Of a DNA stretch of 64,000 nucleotides, positions 9,810 to 17,408 are shown piece after piece. The notes below the pieces were generated by a model, which was not told the origin of the DNA, did not search any database, and saw nothing but the letters and a program-made list of their open reading frames with translations. The DNA lies in contig NZ_CP039889.1 of assembly GCF_005221325.1 (NCBI RefSeq), positions 992,001 to 1,056,000 of the forward strand, read 5' to 3'. Within the stretch, counting starts at the first letter, position 1, and every line of letters starts with the position of its first letter. This DNA is from Agrobacterium tumefaciens. Lineage in GTDB: Bacteria > Pseudomonadota > Alphaproteobacteria > Rhizobiales > Rhizobiaceae. Made by a program: the position numbers and the translations under genes.

Positions 9810-11012
9810 ATGCCCGCTTTCAAGACCATCGACGACCTTAACGACATTGCCGGAAAGCGCGTTCTCATCCGCGTTGATCTCAACGTGCCGGTCGCGGATG
9901 GCAAGGTGACGGACGCAACCCGTATCGAACGCGTTGCGCCGACCATTTTGGAACTCTCCGCAAAAGGCGCAAAAGTCATTCTGCTCGCCCATTTCGGCCG
10001 CCCGAAAGGCGAACCTGTCGCTGACATGTCGCTCTCCCAGATCGTCCCCGCCGTCGAGGACGTGCTGGATCATGCCATATCCTTCGCAACCGACTGCATC
10101 GGTGCCCCAGCGGCGGATGCGGTCGCGAAAATGAACGACGGCGATATTCTGCTGCTGGAAAACACCCGCTTCCACAAGGGCGAAGAAAAGAACGATCCCG
10201 CCTTCGTCGAGGCACTGGCCGCGAATGGCGATATCTATGTGAACGACGCCTTCTCCGCCGCCCACCGCGCCCACGCCTCCACTGAAGGCCTGGCGCGGCA
10301 TCTGCCCGCCTATGCCGGCCGCACCATGCAGGCCGAGCTTGAGGCGCTGGAAAAGGGCCTCGGCCAGCCCGTTCGCCCGGTCGTCGCCATCGTTGGCGGC
10401 GCCAAGGTTTCGAGCAAGATCGATCTCTTGATGAACCTCGTCAAGAAGGTCGATGCCCTCGTCATCGGCGGCGGCATGGCCAACACCTTCCTCGCCGCCC
10501 GCGGCACCAATGTCGGCAAGTCGCTCTGCGAGCACGATCTGGCAGAAACCGCAAAGCAGATCATGATCGAGGCGGCGACATCCGGCTGCGCCATCGTCCT
10601 GCCGGAAGACGGCGTCGTCGCCCGCGAATTCAAGGCCGGTGCGGCCAATGAAATTGTCGATATCAACGCCATTCCCGCCGATGCCATGGTTCTCGATGTC
10701 GGCCCCAAATCGGTTGAAAGCATCAAGGCCTGGATTTCGCGGGCGGAAACACTGGTCTGGAACGGCCCGCTCGGCGCCTTTGAAATCGAACCCTTCGATG
10801 CGGCAACCGTGGCTGCGGCAAAACACGCCGCCGAATGCACCAAGGCCGGCAAGCTCATCTCCGTTGCCGGTGGCGGCGATACTGTCGCAGCACTGAACCA
10901 TGCCGGCGTTTCCGACGATTTCACCTATATCTCGACAGCGGGCGGCGCCTTCCTCGAATGGATGGAAGGCAAGGAATTGCCGGGCGTTGCCATCCTGACC
11001 GCTGCCAAGTAA
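9810..11012 (+). CDS. pgk: Phosphoglycerate kinase
   Basis: Transfers phosphate between 1,3-bisphosphoglycerate and ADP. I choose the ATG at 9810 because AGGA lies 7 bases upstream and it gives the family-typical 400-residue product [21 protein letters not shown]; the frame is open upstream to 9732. Visible are RVDLNVP (21-27) and HFGRPKGE (61-68) of the 3-PG site, GGAKVSSK of the hinge region, and the C-terminal GGGDTVAAL nucleotide loop. Its promoter probably lies within the 3' end of the antiporter pseudogene, since only 67 bases separate them. Confidence 0.96.
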   Translation: MPAFKTIDDLNDIAGKRVLIRVDLNVPVADGKVTDATRIERVAPTILELSAKGAKVILLAHFGRPKGEPVADMSLSQIVPAVEDVLDHAISFATDCIGAPAADAVAKMNDGDILLLENTRFHKGEEKNDPAFVEALAANGDIYVNDAFSAAHRAHASTEGLARHLPAYAGRTMQAELEALEKGLGQPVRPVVAIVGGAKVSSKIDLLMNLVKKVDALVIGGGMANTFLAARGTNVGKSLCEHDLAETAKQIMIEAATSGCAIVLPEDGVVAREFKAGAANEIVDINAIPADAMVLDVGPKSVESIKAWISRAETLVWNGPLGAFEIEPFDAATVAAAKHAAECTKAGKLISVAGGGDTVAALNHAGVSDDFTYISTAGGAFLEWMEGKELPGVAILTAAK

Positions 11013-11036
11013 ACTCATTTCACTTGCCTGACACGA

Positions 11037-11072
11037 GGCCGGACAAGCCCTGCTTGTCCGGCCTTGCTTTTT
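11037..11072 (+). terminator. Rho-independent terminator of pgk
   Basis: GGCCGGACAAG and CTTGTCCGGCC form an 11-base perfect stem with loop CCCTG, followed by TTGCTTTTT. It lies 24 bases past the pgk stop and separates pgk from fba. Confidence 0.9.
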
Positions 11073-11100
11073 GGTAAGTGGCACCGGGAGGAAAAGTTTC

Positions 11101-11127
11101 AAACGATTGAAATCATTTCAATCGTTT
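11101..11127. promoter_or_regulatory. 27-bp perfect palindrome with two LacI-like cores upstream of fba
   Basis: Two 13-base arms (AAACGATTGAAAT and its complement) flank a single central base, about 75 bases before the fba start. Each arm contains an AANCGNTT core (11101-11108 and 11120-11127), with centres 19 bases apart. It lacks a T-run and follows a complete pgk terminator, so it reads as an operator. A LacI/GalR-family carbon regulator is the natural candidate, by inference. Confidence 0.6.
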
Positions 11128-11203
11128 CAATGAGTTAGCGTGCCATTTCCCTGCCCTGGAACTTCTGTTATCGGGAATTTATTGTGCCTTGGGAGAATAG
11201 CAA

Positions 11204-12229
11204 ATGACCGAACGTCTCGAAGACATTGCCATCAAAATGGTTGCCGACGGCAAAGGCCTGCTCGCCGCCGACGAATCCACAGGAACGATCAAGAAGCGTT
11301 TCGACAGCATCAATCTGGAATCCACCGAGACTGCCCGCCGCGATTATCGCGAAATGCTGTTCCGCTCCGACGACGCCATGAAGAAGTACATCTCCGGCGT
11401 CATACTTTACGAAGAGACCCTGTTCCAGAAGGCTGCCGATGGCACGCCTTTCGTTGACATCATCAAGGCGGCCGGCAGCCTGCCGGGCATCAAGGTGGAT
11501 ATCGGCGCCAAGCCGATGGCCTTCCATCCGAGTGAATTCATCACCGAAGGCCTCGACGGCCTTTACGAGCGCCTTCGCAAGTACCATGAGGCCGGCGCCC
11601 GCTTTGCAAAGTGGCGCGGTGTCATCACCATCGGTGAGCAGCGTCCGAGCTGGGGCTCCATCAAGGCTAACTCCCAGTCGCTGGCCCGTTACGCAGCTCT
11701 CTGCCAGCAGGCGGATATCGTGCCGATCGTTGAGCCTGAGGTTCTGATGGACGGCGAGCCGGGCACGCATGACATCGACCGCTGTGCCGAAGTCACGCAA
11801 TGGGTTCTGCAGACCGTGTTCGCGGATCTGTTCGATGCCCGCGTGAACCTGGAAGGCATGATCCTCAAGCCGAACATGATCATCGACGGCAAGAACGCTC
11901 GCAAGGCGTCCGTTGAGGAAGTGGCGGAAAAGACCGTCAAGGTTCTGAAGGCGACCGTACCGACTGCCGTGCCGGGCATCGCCTTCCTTTCCGGCGGCCA
12001 GTCCTCCGAAGAGGCGACGGCGCATCTCTCCGCCATGAATGCCGGTTACGACCTGCCCTGGTCGCTGACCTATTCCTACGGTCGCGCCCTTCAGGATACC
12101 GCCCTCAAGACCTGGGGCGGCAAACCCGAGAATGTCGCCGCCGGCCAGCGCGCCTTCACGCACCGCGCCGCAATGAACAGCCTTGCGGCCAAGGGCAACT
12201 GGAAGCTGGAACTCGAAAAGGCCGCATAA
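11204..12229 (+). CDS. fba: Fructose-bisphosphate aldolase, class I
   Basis: Cleaves fructose-1,6-bisphosphate to two triose phosphates through a lysine Schiff base. The 341 residues carry the class I motifs LLAADESTGTIKKRF from 19, GAKPMAFHP (101-109), FAKWRGVITI (134-143), VEPEVL (176-181) and GMILKPNMI with the Schiff-base Lys222. Class I rather than class II (zinc) is therefore clear. The C terminus ends in an aliphatic/acidic tail without the usual Tyr. It has its own control region, since pgk is terminated upstream and a 27-bp palindrome lies in the spacer. Confidence 0.96.
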   Translation: MTERLEDIAIKMVADGKGLLAADESTGTIKKRFDSINLESTETARRDYREMLFRSDDAMKKYISGVILYEETLFQKAADGTPFVDIIKAAGSLPGIKVDIGAKPMAFHPSEFITEGLDGLYERLRKYHEAGARFAKWRGVITIGEQRPSWGSIKANSQSLARYAALCQQADIVPIVEPEVLMDGEPGTHDIDRCAEVTQWVLQTVFADLFDARVNLEGMILKPNMIIDGKNARKASVEEVAEKTVKVLKATVPTAVPGIAFLSGGQSSEEATAHLSAMNAGYDLPWSLTYSYGRALQDTALKTWGGKPENVAAGQRAFTHRAAMNSLAAKGNWKLELEKAA

Positions 12230-12258
12230 GGCCCTTCGACAGGCAGTCAAAACAATCA

Positions 12259-12288
12259 AAGCCGCCCCCGATGGGCGGCTTTTTCTTT
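12259..12288 (+). terminator. Rho-independent terminator of fba
   Basis: AAGCCGCCC and GGGCGGCTT pair around CCGAT and run into TTTTTCTTT. It abuts the stop codon of the convergent 51-aa membrane protein gene. Confidence 0.88.
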
Positions 12289-12442
12289 ACGGCCGCAGAA
12301 GCAGCGTCACCGACCAGATGACAAAGGCGGCAACCGCAATCTTCCAGCAATCGCCTCTTTTCTTGAGACCCGGCAGGCCCAAAGGCCGGATGATCTGGAT
12401 CACCATTGCCAGCAGTAAAAAAAGGCCGATCGCCTTCGTCAT
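12287..12442 (-). CDS. Small hydrophobic membrane protein, 51 residues
   Basis: An unrecognised short gene with clear coding character. It starts at ATG 12442 with AAAAGG about 8 bases upstream and ends at TAA 12287. The product MTKAIGLFLLLAMVIQIIRP has one hydrophobic helix (about residues 4-18), a basic polar loop (GLPGLKKRGDCWK, 22-34) and a second helix (IAVAAFVIWSVTLLL, 35-49). This is the layout of a two-pass inner-membrane microprotein with its lysine/arginine loop facing the cytosol. It is convergent with fba, and the fba terminator touches its 3' end. Function unknown. Confidence 0.7.
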   Translation of the reverse strand: MTKAIGLFLLLAMVIQIIRPLGLPGLKKRGDCWKIAVAAFVIWSVTLLLRP

Positions 12443-12578
12443 TTATTGAGCCTTTTCTTTATTTCTGCATCGTCACAGGCTGGACATTTTTACCGTTCAC
12501 CAGAAGAGTGCAACTCATTCGGGTAAACCCGTTCAATAGCCTGTCCGATCGTCCGTCCGAAAGCATGAGAGTGTCTTC

Positions 12579-13868
12579 ATGAGCAGAAATCTTCTACCTG
12601 TATTCGCTCTTTTATCCAGCACTCTGTTTCTTTTTCTCGGCAACGGCCTTCAGGGCCTCATCCTGCCGGTGCGCGGCTCCGCGGAAGGTTACTCCAACGA
12701 GATTCTGGGCTTCCTCGGCACCTCCTGGGCGGCAGGCTTTGTCATCGGCTGCTTCGTCGCCCCCGCCATCGTGCGCCGTGCGGGGCATGTGCGGGCATTT
12801 GGCTCGTTCGTAGCACTGATCTGCCTGACGGTGCTGATGACCGGCCTCGTCGTCGATGACGTCTGGTGGATCACGCTGCGCGCCCTCACCGGCTTCTGCA
12901 CGGCCGGCACCTCCATGATTATTGAAAGCTGGCTGAACGAACGCGCGACCAATGAGAGCCGCGGCATGATCTTTTCGCTTTACATCGCCATTACGCTGCT
13001 TGGCGTCGTGGCGGGGCAGATGATCGTGCCGATGGGCGATGTCAGCAATACGTCGCTGTTCATGATCTGCGGCATCATCTATTGCATCGCTATTCTGCCG
13101 GCGACGCTTTCCAAGGCTGCCAGCCCTCAACCGTTGCAGAAGGTCAGCCTGGATTTACCGGCGCTCTACCGCAACTCACCGGTCTCCTTCGTCGGCATCC
13201 TGATGATCGGCATCGCCAACGGTGCTTACGGCACGCTCGGCGCCGTCTTCGGCGCAAGGGCCGGGCTCGACCCGACCATGATCGCCATCATGGTTTCCGT
13301 CACGATCTTCGTTGGCGCACTCGCGCAATTTCCCGCAGGCCGCCTTTCGGACCGGATAGACCGCCGTTACGTGCTGGCCGGACTGGCGGGGCTTGGCGCG
13401 ATCGCCGGTCTCGCCGTCGCTGCCGTGCAGCCGCATAATGTCTACGTGCTCATTCCCATGATCGCGGTTTACGGCGCGGCGGCCAATGCGCTCTATCCCA
13501 TTGCCGTGGCCCATGCCAACGACTTCGCGGCATCGGAAGACTTCGTCAAGGTGTCGGGCGGGTTGTTGCTGCTTTACGGCATCGGCACCATCATCGGCCC
13601 GACTCTCGGCGGTGCTGTCATGACCTATTCCGGGCCTTACGCGTTATTCTTCGTGACGGCCGTGGCCCATGTGCTGATAACGGCCTATGCCATCATCAGA
13701 AGCCGTCAGCGCGCCGCCCTTTCGACCGACGAAAAGGACAATTTCTCGACGATGATGCCAACGACGCCCTCGCCGCTCGTCACGCCGGAAAGCATTGCGC
13801 TTGATCCGCGCGCGCCGCAATATCCAGGCGACGACGGCGACTATGTGGAAAAAGGAGCAGGCATATGA
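12579..13868 (+). CDS. MFS transporter (YcaD-like)
   Basis: A 429-residue major facilitator with twelve predicted helices. MFS loop signatures are seen between helices 2-3 (IVRRAGHVRAFG) and at the equivalent place in the second half (AGRLSDRIDRRYVLAG). The central ESWLNERATNESRGMIFSLY stretch is typical of the YcaD subgroup, whose substrate is unknown. The last ~40 residues (from STDEKDNFST) form a polar cytosolic tail rich in Pro and Asp. It overlaps the DUF1192 gene by four bases (ATGA), so the two are translationally coupled. Confidence 0.88.
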   Translation: MSRNLLPVFALLSSTLFLFLGNGLQGLILPVRGSAEGYSNEILGFLGTSWAAGFVIGCFVAPAIVRRAGHVRAFGSFVALICLTVLMTGLVVDDVWWITLRALTGFCTAGTSMIIESWLNERATNESRGMIFSLYIAITLLGVVAGQMIVPMGDVSNTSLFMICGIIYCIAILPATLSKAASPQPLQKVSLDLPALYRNSPVSFVGILMIGIANGAYGTLGAVFGARAGLDPTMIAIMVSVTIFVGALAQFPAGRLSDRIDRRYVLAGLAGLGAIAGLAVAAVQPHNVYVLIPMIAVYGAAANALYPIAVAHANDFAASEDFVKVSGGLLLLYGIGTIIGPTLGGAVMTYSGPYALFFVTAVAHVLITAYAIIRSRQRAALSTDEKDNFSTMMPTTPSPLVTPESIALDPRAPQYPGDDGDYVEKGAGI

Positions 13869-14056
13869 GCCTCTTTGATGATGATCGTCCGCAAAAACCC
13901 CTGGCACATGAGATCGGCAGTGATCTCAGCCTTCTTTCGGTGGACGAGTTGAGTAACCGCATCGAACTCCTGCAGGCGGAAATCACCCGGCTTGAAGAAG
14001 AGAAAAACAGGAAGTCCGCCGGCAGGCAGGCGGCGGAGAACCTGTTTCGCTCCTGA
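13865..14056 (+). CDS. DUF1192 domain protein
   Basis: A 63-residue cytosolic protein with an acidic N terminus (MSLFDDDRPQKPLAHEIG) and a short coiled coil (LSVDELSNRIELLQAEITRLEEEKNRK), the DUF1192 pattern. DUF1192 genes are often found near rcdA in Alphaproteobacteria. The start overlaps the MFS stop by four bases. The function is not established. Confidence 0.85.
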   Translation: MSLFDDDRPQKPLAHEIGSDLSLLSVDELSNRIELLQAEITRLEEEKNRKSAGRQAAENLFRS

Positions 14057-14155
14057 CGGGCAGGCTTTAAAAGCTATAGCAATACCCTCAAGCGACAGAT
14101 TGCGCGCACAAAAGCTAACCGGATTAAAGATTCTGGCGCAGTCTTTCGTTTACCA

Positions 14156-14170
14156 TTAACCAAAAATTAA
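14156..14170. promoter_or_regulatory. CtrA box (TTAA-N7-TTAA), distal, upstream of rcdA
   Basis: A perfect full CtrA site: TTAA, seven bases, TTAA. It sits where the -35 element of a promoter with TACTAT at 14185-14190 would lie, the usual position for CtrA activation. The consensus match is direct; binding is inferred. Confidence 0.65.
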
Positions 14171-14194
14171 GCTTTCTGAGAGATTACTATACAT

Positions 14195-14294
14195 GTCCAG
14201 TTCTTCTGGACCTCAGGCATCTTCTCCATACGGCGAATTGGTCTGATTTTTCTCCCTGTTTTACCTTGAGAGCCGCTTTCGCGGCTCTTTTTTT
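14195..14294 (+). ncRNA. Candidate small RNA, about 100 nt, between DUF1192 and rcdA
   Basis: The interval begins at a hairpin (GTCCAG-TTCTT-CTGGAC, 14195-14211) just after a TACTAT -10-like element. It ends in a strong terminator (GAGCCGC-TTTC-GCGGCTC plus seven T, 14270-14294). The terminator follows no protein gene closely: DUF1192 ends 214 bases before it. Two unpaired pyrimidine runs, CTTCTCC (14221-14227) and TCTCCCT (14251-14257), are anti-Shine-Dalgarno-like, as in several rhizobial regulatory RNAs. The CtrA box at 14156-14170 would control it. Alternatively, this is only the distal 3' end of the MFS-DUF1192 mRNA. Confidence 0.45.
14270..14294 (+). terminator. Rho-independent terminator in the DUF1192-rcdA spacer
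   Basis: GAGCCGC and GCGGCTC pair around TTTC and are followed by seven T. It ends the candidate small RNA or the MFS-DUF1192 transcript. Confidence 0.88.
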
Positions 14295-14326
14295 GCCGGT
14301 CGCCGGAATTCGTAAAACTGTGGGTA

Positions 14327-14341
14327 TTAACCCTTCTTTAA
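14327..14341. promoter_or_regulatory. CtrA box (TTAA-N7-TTAA), proximal to rcdA
   Basis: A second perfect full CtrA site, downstream of the terminator and 116 bases before the rcdA ATG. It is placed to control rcdA itself. In Caulobacter rcdA is reported as a CtrA-regulated gene, which supports the reading. Confidence 0.65.
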
Positions 14342-14457
14342 TAATTGCCTTGCGCATTTCAGGTAAAGATACCATCCTGAAAACACTAAAGGCCGGAACA
14401 AAATATCCGGGTCGTCGTTGCCTGACAGTGTGGTGCGTGAGCAGGGATTTAAAGAAA

Positions 14458-14973
14458 ATGTCGGAACAGGTTTTAAATACCATAAGCTTTGCGGGTCGCG
14501 CGGCTGCTTCCAACCAGTTCAAGTCCCTCTATACCGAAGGCATGACCTTGGTCGAGGAAACGGCGAGCTATCTCGATGGTGCCGGTCGTACGGCTTCCAA
14601 GGTTCTGCCGCGCATGGCCTCCGTGCTTTACGCAGCGGAATCGATGCGCCTCACCACCCGCCTGATGCAGATGGCATCCTGGCTGCTTTTGCAGCGCGCC
14701 GTCAACAATGGCGAAATGACCCGTGACCAGGTCCTCAGCGAAAAAAACAAGGTGCGGCTCGACAGCTTCAACGTTGACCGCAACGCGCCGGGCTGGAACG
14801 ATCTGCCGGAATCCTTCCGCGACCTCATCGAGCGGTCGCTGCGCCTCCAGAACCGCGTTGCCCTGCTCGACCGCGAAATCTATCGCCCGGCCGAAGCAGC
14901 CAAGGTGCCGGACAACGAAAACAGCGTACAAGCGCAGCTCAACCTGCTACGCACGGCTTTCTCGATCAACTGA
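14458..14973 (+). CDS. rcdA: Protease adaptor RcdA (DUF1465)
   Basis: In Caulobacter, RcdA is an adaptor that helps deliver CtrA and other substrates to ClpXP through CpdR and PopA. The 171-residue product starts MSEQVLNTISFAGRAAAS and contains TLVEETASYLDGAGR and ESMRLTTRLMQMASWLL, typical of the family's three-helix bundle, then a linker and a short C-terminal tail. I choose the ATG at 14458 because it gives family length; the open frame upstream to 14266 overlaps the terminator and a CtrA box. Expression probably depends on the CtrA box at 14327-14341. Confidence 0.9.
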   Translation: MSEQVLNTISFAGRAAASNQFKSLYTEGMTLVEETASYLDGAGRTASKVLPRMASVLYAAESMRLTTRLMQMASWLLLQRAVNNGEMTRDQVLSEKNKVRLDSFNVDRNAPGWNDLPESFRDLIERSLRLQNRVALLDREIYRPAEAAKVPDNENSVQAQLNLLRTAFSIN

Positions 14974-15005
14974 GAAAAGACGACTCTATCCGGACAATTT
15001 GAAAA

Positions 15006-15029
15006 GCAGGCTCACCGGCCTGCTTTTTT
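15006..15029 (+). terminator. Rho-independent terminator of rcdA
   Basis: GCAGGC and GCCTGC pair around a six-base loop and are followed by six T, about 35 bases past the rcdA stop. Confidence 0.8.
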
Positions 15030-15074
15030 GTTTTGGCCGTAAAGTGATGTGTACGGCCACGAAAACCAGGCAAC

Positions 15075-15103
15075 AAAAAAGCCCGGTAAAACCGGGCTTT
15101 TTT
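15075..15103. terminator. Bidirectional terminator between rcdA and rpmE
   Basis: GCCCGGT and ACCGGGC pair around AAA, with an A-run before and a T-run after. It therefore works on both strands and ends the convergent rpmE transcript. Confidence 0.85.
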
Positions 15104-15125
15104 AAACGATCCGTCCGCAAGTGGA

Positions 15126-15347
15126 TCAGAGGCCGAGGCCGCCGAAACGCTTGTTGAACTTGGAAACGCGACCACCGCGGTCCATAAGCTGCTGGTTGCC
15201 GCCCGTCCATGCCGGATGGGACTTGGGGTCGATTTCAAGGTTCATGACTGCGCCTTCCGAACCCCAGGTAGAGCGGGTTTCGTATTCGGTGCCATCGGTC
15301 ATGACGACCTTGATCGTGTGATAAGCGGGATGGATATCAGCCTTCAT
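15126..15347 (-). CDS. rpmE: 50S ribosomal protein L31
   Basis: The 73-residue protein [19 protein letters not shown] matches L31. It lacks the four zinc-binding cysteines of the E. coli-type protein and is the Cys-free form common in Alphaproteobacteria. The segment [27 protein letters not shown] is the family C terminus. It is transcribed alone, convergent with rcdA, and closed by the bidirectional hairpin at 15075-15103. Confidence 0.96.
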   Translation of the reverse strand: MKADIHPAYHTIKVVMTDGTEYETRSTWGSEGAVMNLEIDPKSHPAWTGGNQQLMDRGGRVSKFNKRFGGLGL

Positions 15348-15607
15348 GACAATCTTCCTGGTTAAGTGACGTGCGGTCCATTTGCCGCAATTGCGTCAAC
15401 TGAGCCATTTCAATAAATGAAGCCATAGACCAGATGGGCTATGGCTTCCCAATTCGATGCGGAGCCTATACATGAAGGTCGCCCAGATAACAAGAGCCTG
15501 CTATCCCCTTGTGAAAGGAGATGGCCACAGGGGCAGGAATTTTACCGCGCGCCGGAAATTCACCCGCAAAAGGCCGAAAACGGCACTGAACGAGGAGTAT
15601 AGACGAC

Positions 15608-17407
15608 GTGGCAGACATTGACGAGCAGAAAGCTGCGAAACAGAGAAACCTGAAGCCGCTTCTTGGCCTGTTTCCCTATCTCAGGCGCTATCGCGGCCTG
15701 ATGGCGGCAGCCCTTTTTGCGCTTGTGCTTTCCTCCGCCACGACTCTCGCCCTGCCGCTTGCCGTTCGCCGCATCATCGATCACGGTTTTCAGACGCCGG
15801 ATGGCGGCATGATCAACAGCTATTTCGCCGTGCTTCTGGCGATTGCCGTCCTTCTCGCGCTCGCCAGCGCCATGCGCTATTATTACGTGATGACCATCGG
15901 TGAAAGGGTCGTTGCCGATCTGCGCCGTGATGTCTTTGCCCATCTCACCACCCTGTCGCAGCAGTTTTTCGATGCCAACCGTTCGGGCGAACTGACCTCG
16001 CGGCTGACCGCCGATACGGTGCAGATCCGTTCCGCCTTCGGCTCCTCTGCTTCCGTGGCGCTGCGCAACATCATCATGTGCTGCGGTGCTGTTGTGATGA
16101 TGATCTATACCAGCCCCGGCCTTTCCGGCCTTGCCCTGCTTGCCATTCCCTTCATCGTTTTTCCGCTGATCGCTTTCGGGCGGTCTGTTCGTGCCCGCTC
16201 CCGCAACACCCAGGACACATTGGCCAATTCCGCCGCCTATGCTTCGGAAACGATCGGGGCGAGCCGCACCGTGCAGTCCTTCAACGCCGAGGCACTGGCG
16301 AATGCCCGTTACGGCGCCTCCGTGGAGGCCGCCTATCAGGGTGCGCGTGCAGCGATAGGCGCTCGGTCCATTCTCACCGCCGTCGCCATCGCGCTCGTTT
16401 TCGGCAGCGTTGTCGGCATTCTCTGGTATGGCGCGCAGAGCGTTTTGTCCGGCGGCATGACGGCGGGTACGCTCGGGCAGTTCGTCCTTTATTCGGTCAT
16501 CGCAGCAAGCGGCCTCGGCCAGCTCTCGGAAGTCTGGGGTGAACTTGCACAGGCGGGCGGCGCGGCAGAACGGCTTTCCGAGCTGCTGAACGAGCGCTCG
16601 CCCGTCGCCGAACCGACGACACCCGTTTCGATGGTTCAACCGCCGCGCGGCGAGGCAGAATTCGAGAATGTCGGCTTCATTTATCCGCTCGCAACCGGTG
16701 GCCCGGTTATCTCCGGCCTCACCTTCAAGGTTAGTGCCGGCGAAACCGTTGCTATCGTCGGCCCTTCCGGTGCAGGCAAAAGTACGGTCTTTTCGCTGCT
16801 GATGCGGTTTTACGATCCGCAACAGGGCCGCATCACGGTCGATGGCACCGATATCCGCGGTGTCGGCCTTGCCGATCTGCGCGCGCGCCTGTCCATCGTT
16901 CCACAGGATGTGGCGATATTCGCCTCCTCCATCCACGATAACATCGCCTTTGGCCGGCCGGAGGCAACACGCGAGGAAGTCCGCGCTGCTGCCATCGCCG
17001 CACAGGCCGACAGCTTCATCGCCAGACTGAACGATGGGTATGACACGCAGGTGGGAGAACGCGGCGTCACGCTTTCCGGCGGCCAGCGCCAGCGTATTGC
17101 CATTGCCCGCGCCATCCTGCGCAACGCCCCGATCCTGCTTCTGGACGAGGCGACATCAGCGCTCGATGCCGAGAGCGAAACGCTGGTGCAAAAGGCGCTC
17201 GATGAGCTGATGAAAACCCGCACCACCATCGTCATCGCCCACCGCCTTGCCACCGTGCTGAAGGCCGATCGCATTCTGGTGATGGATGAAGGCCGTATCA
17301 TCGAGGAGGGCACGCATCAGAGCCTCATTCGCCAGAATGGCCTTTATGCAAGGCTCGCCCGACTACAATTTCAGACTGGACCGGACGAATTGCGCGCCCA
17401 CGCCTGA
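15608..17407 (+). CDS. ABC exporter, fused permease/ATPase (MsbA/multidrug-like)
   Basis: A 599-residue half-transporter that should act as a homodimer in the inner membrane. An N-terminal six-helix domain (about 30-320) precedes an ATPase domain with Walker A GPSGAGKST from Gly385, signature LSGGQ from Leu489, Walker B LLLDEA with Asp513-Glu514, and the H-loop IVIAHRLAT. The order resembles MsbA and lipid or drug exporters; the substrate cannot be told from sequence. The start is a GTG (MADIDEQKAAKQ). It converges on the flavoprotein gene with a single base between stop codons and no visible terminator. Confidence 0.9.
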   Translation: MADIDEQKAAKQRNLKPLLGLFPYLRRYRGLMAAALFALVLSSATTLALPLAVRRIIDHGFQTPDGGMINSYFAVLLAIAVLLALASAMRYYYVMTIGERVVADLRRDVFAHLTTLSQQFFDANRSGELTSRLTADTVQIRSAFGSSASVALRNIIMCCGAVVMMIYTSPGLSGLALLAIPFIVFPLIAFGRSVRARSRNTQDTLANSAAYASETIGASRTVQSFNAEALANARYGASVEAAYQGARAAIGARSILTAVAIALVFGSVVGILWYGAQSVLSGGMTAGTLGQFVLYSVIAASGLGQLSEVWGELAQAGGAAERLSELLNERSPVAEPTTPVSMVQPPRGEAEFENVGFIYPLATGGPVISGLTFKVSAGETVAIVGPSGAGKSTVFSLLMRFYDPQQGRITVDGTDIRGVGLADLRARLSIVPQDVAIFASSIHDNIAFGRPEATREEVRAAAIAAQADSFIARLNDGYDTQVGERGVTLSGGQRQRIAIARAILRNAPILLLDEATSALDAESETLVQKALDELMKTRTTIVIAHRLATVLKADRILVMDEGRIIEEGTHQSLIRQNGLYARLARLQFQTGPDELRAHA

Positions 17408-17408
17408 T

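Noticed and set aside
9756..11102. 448-codon open frame opposite pgk
   Set aside because: Antisense shadow of pgk; no signal, fold motif or plausible RBS.
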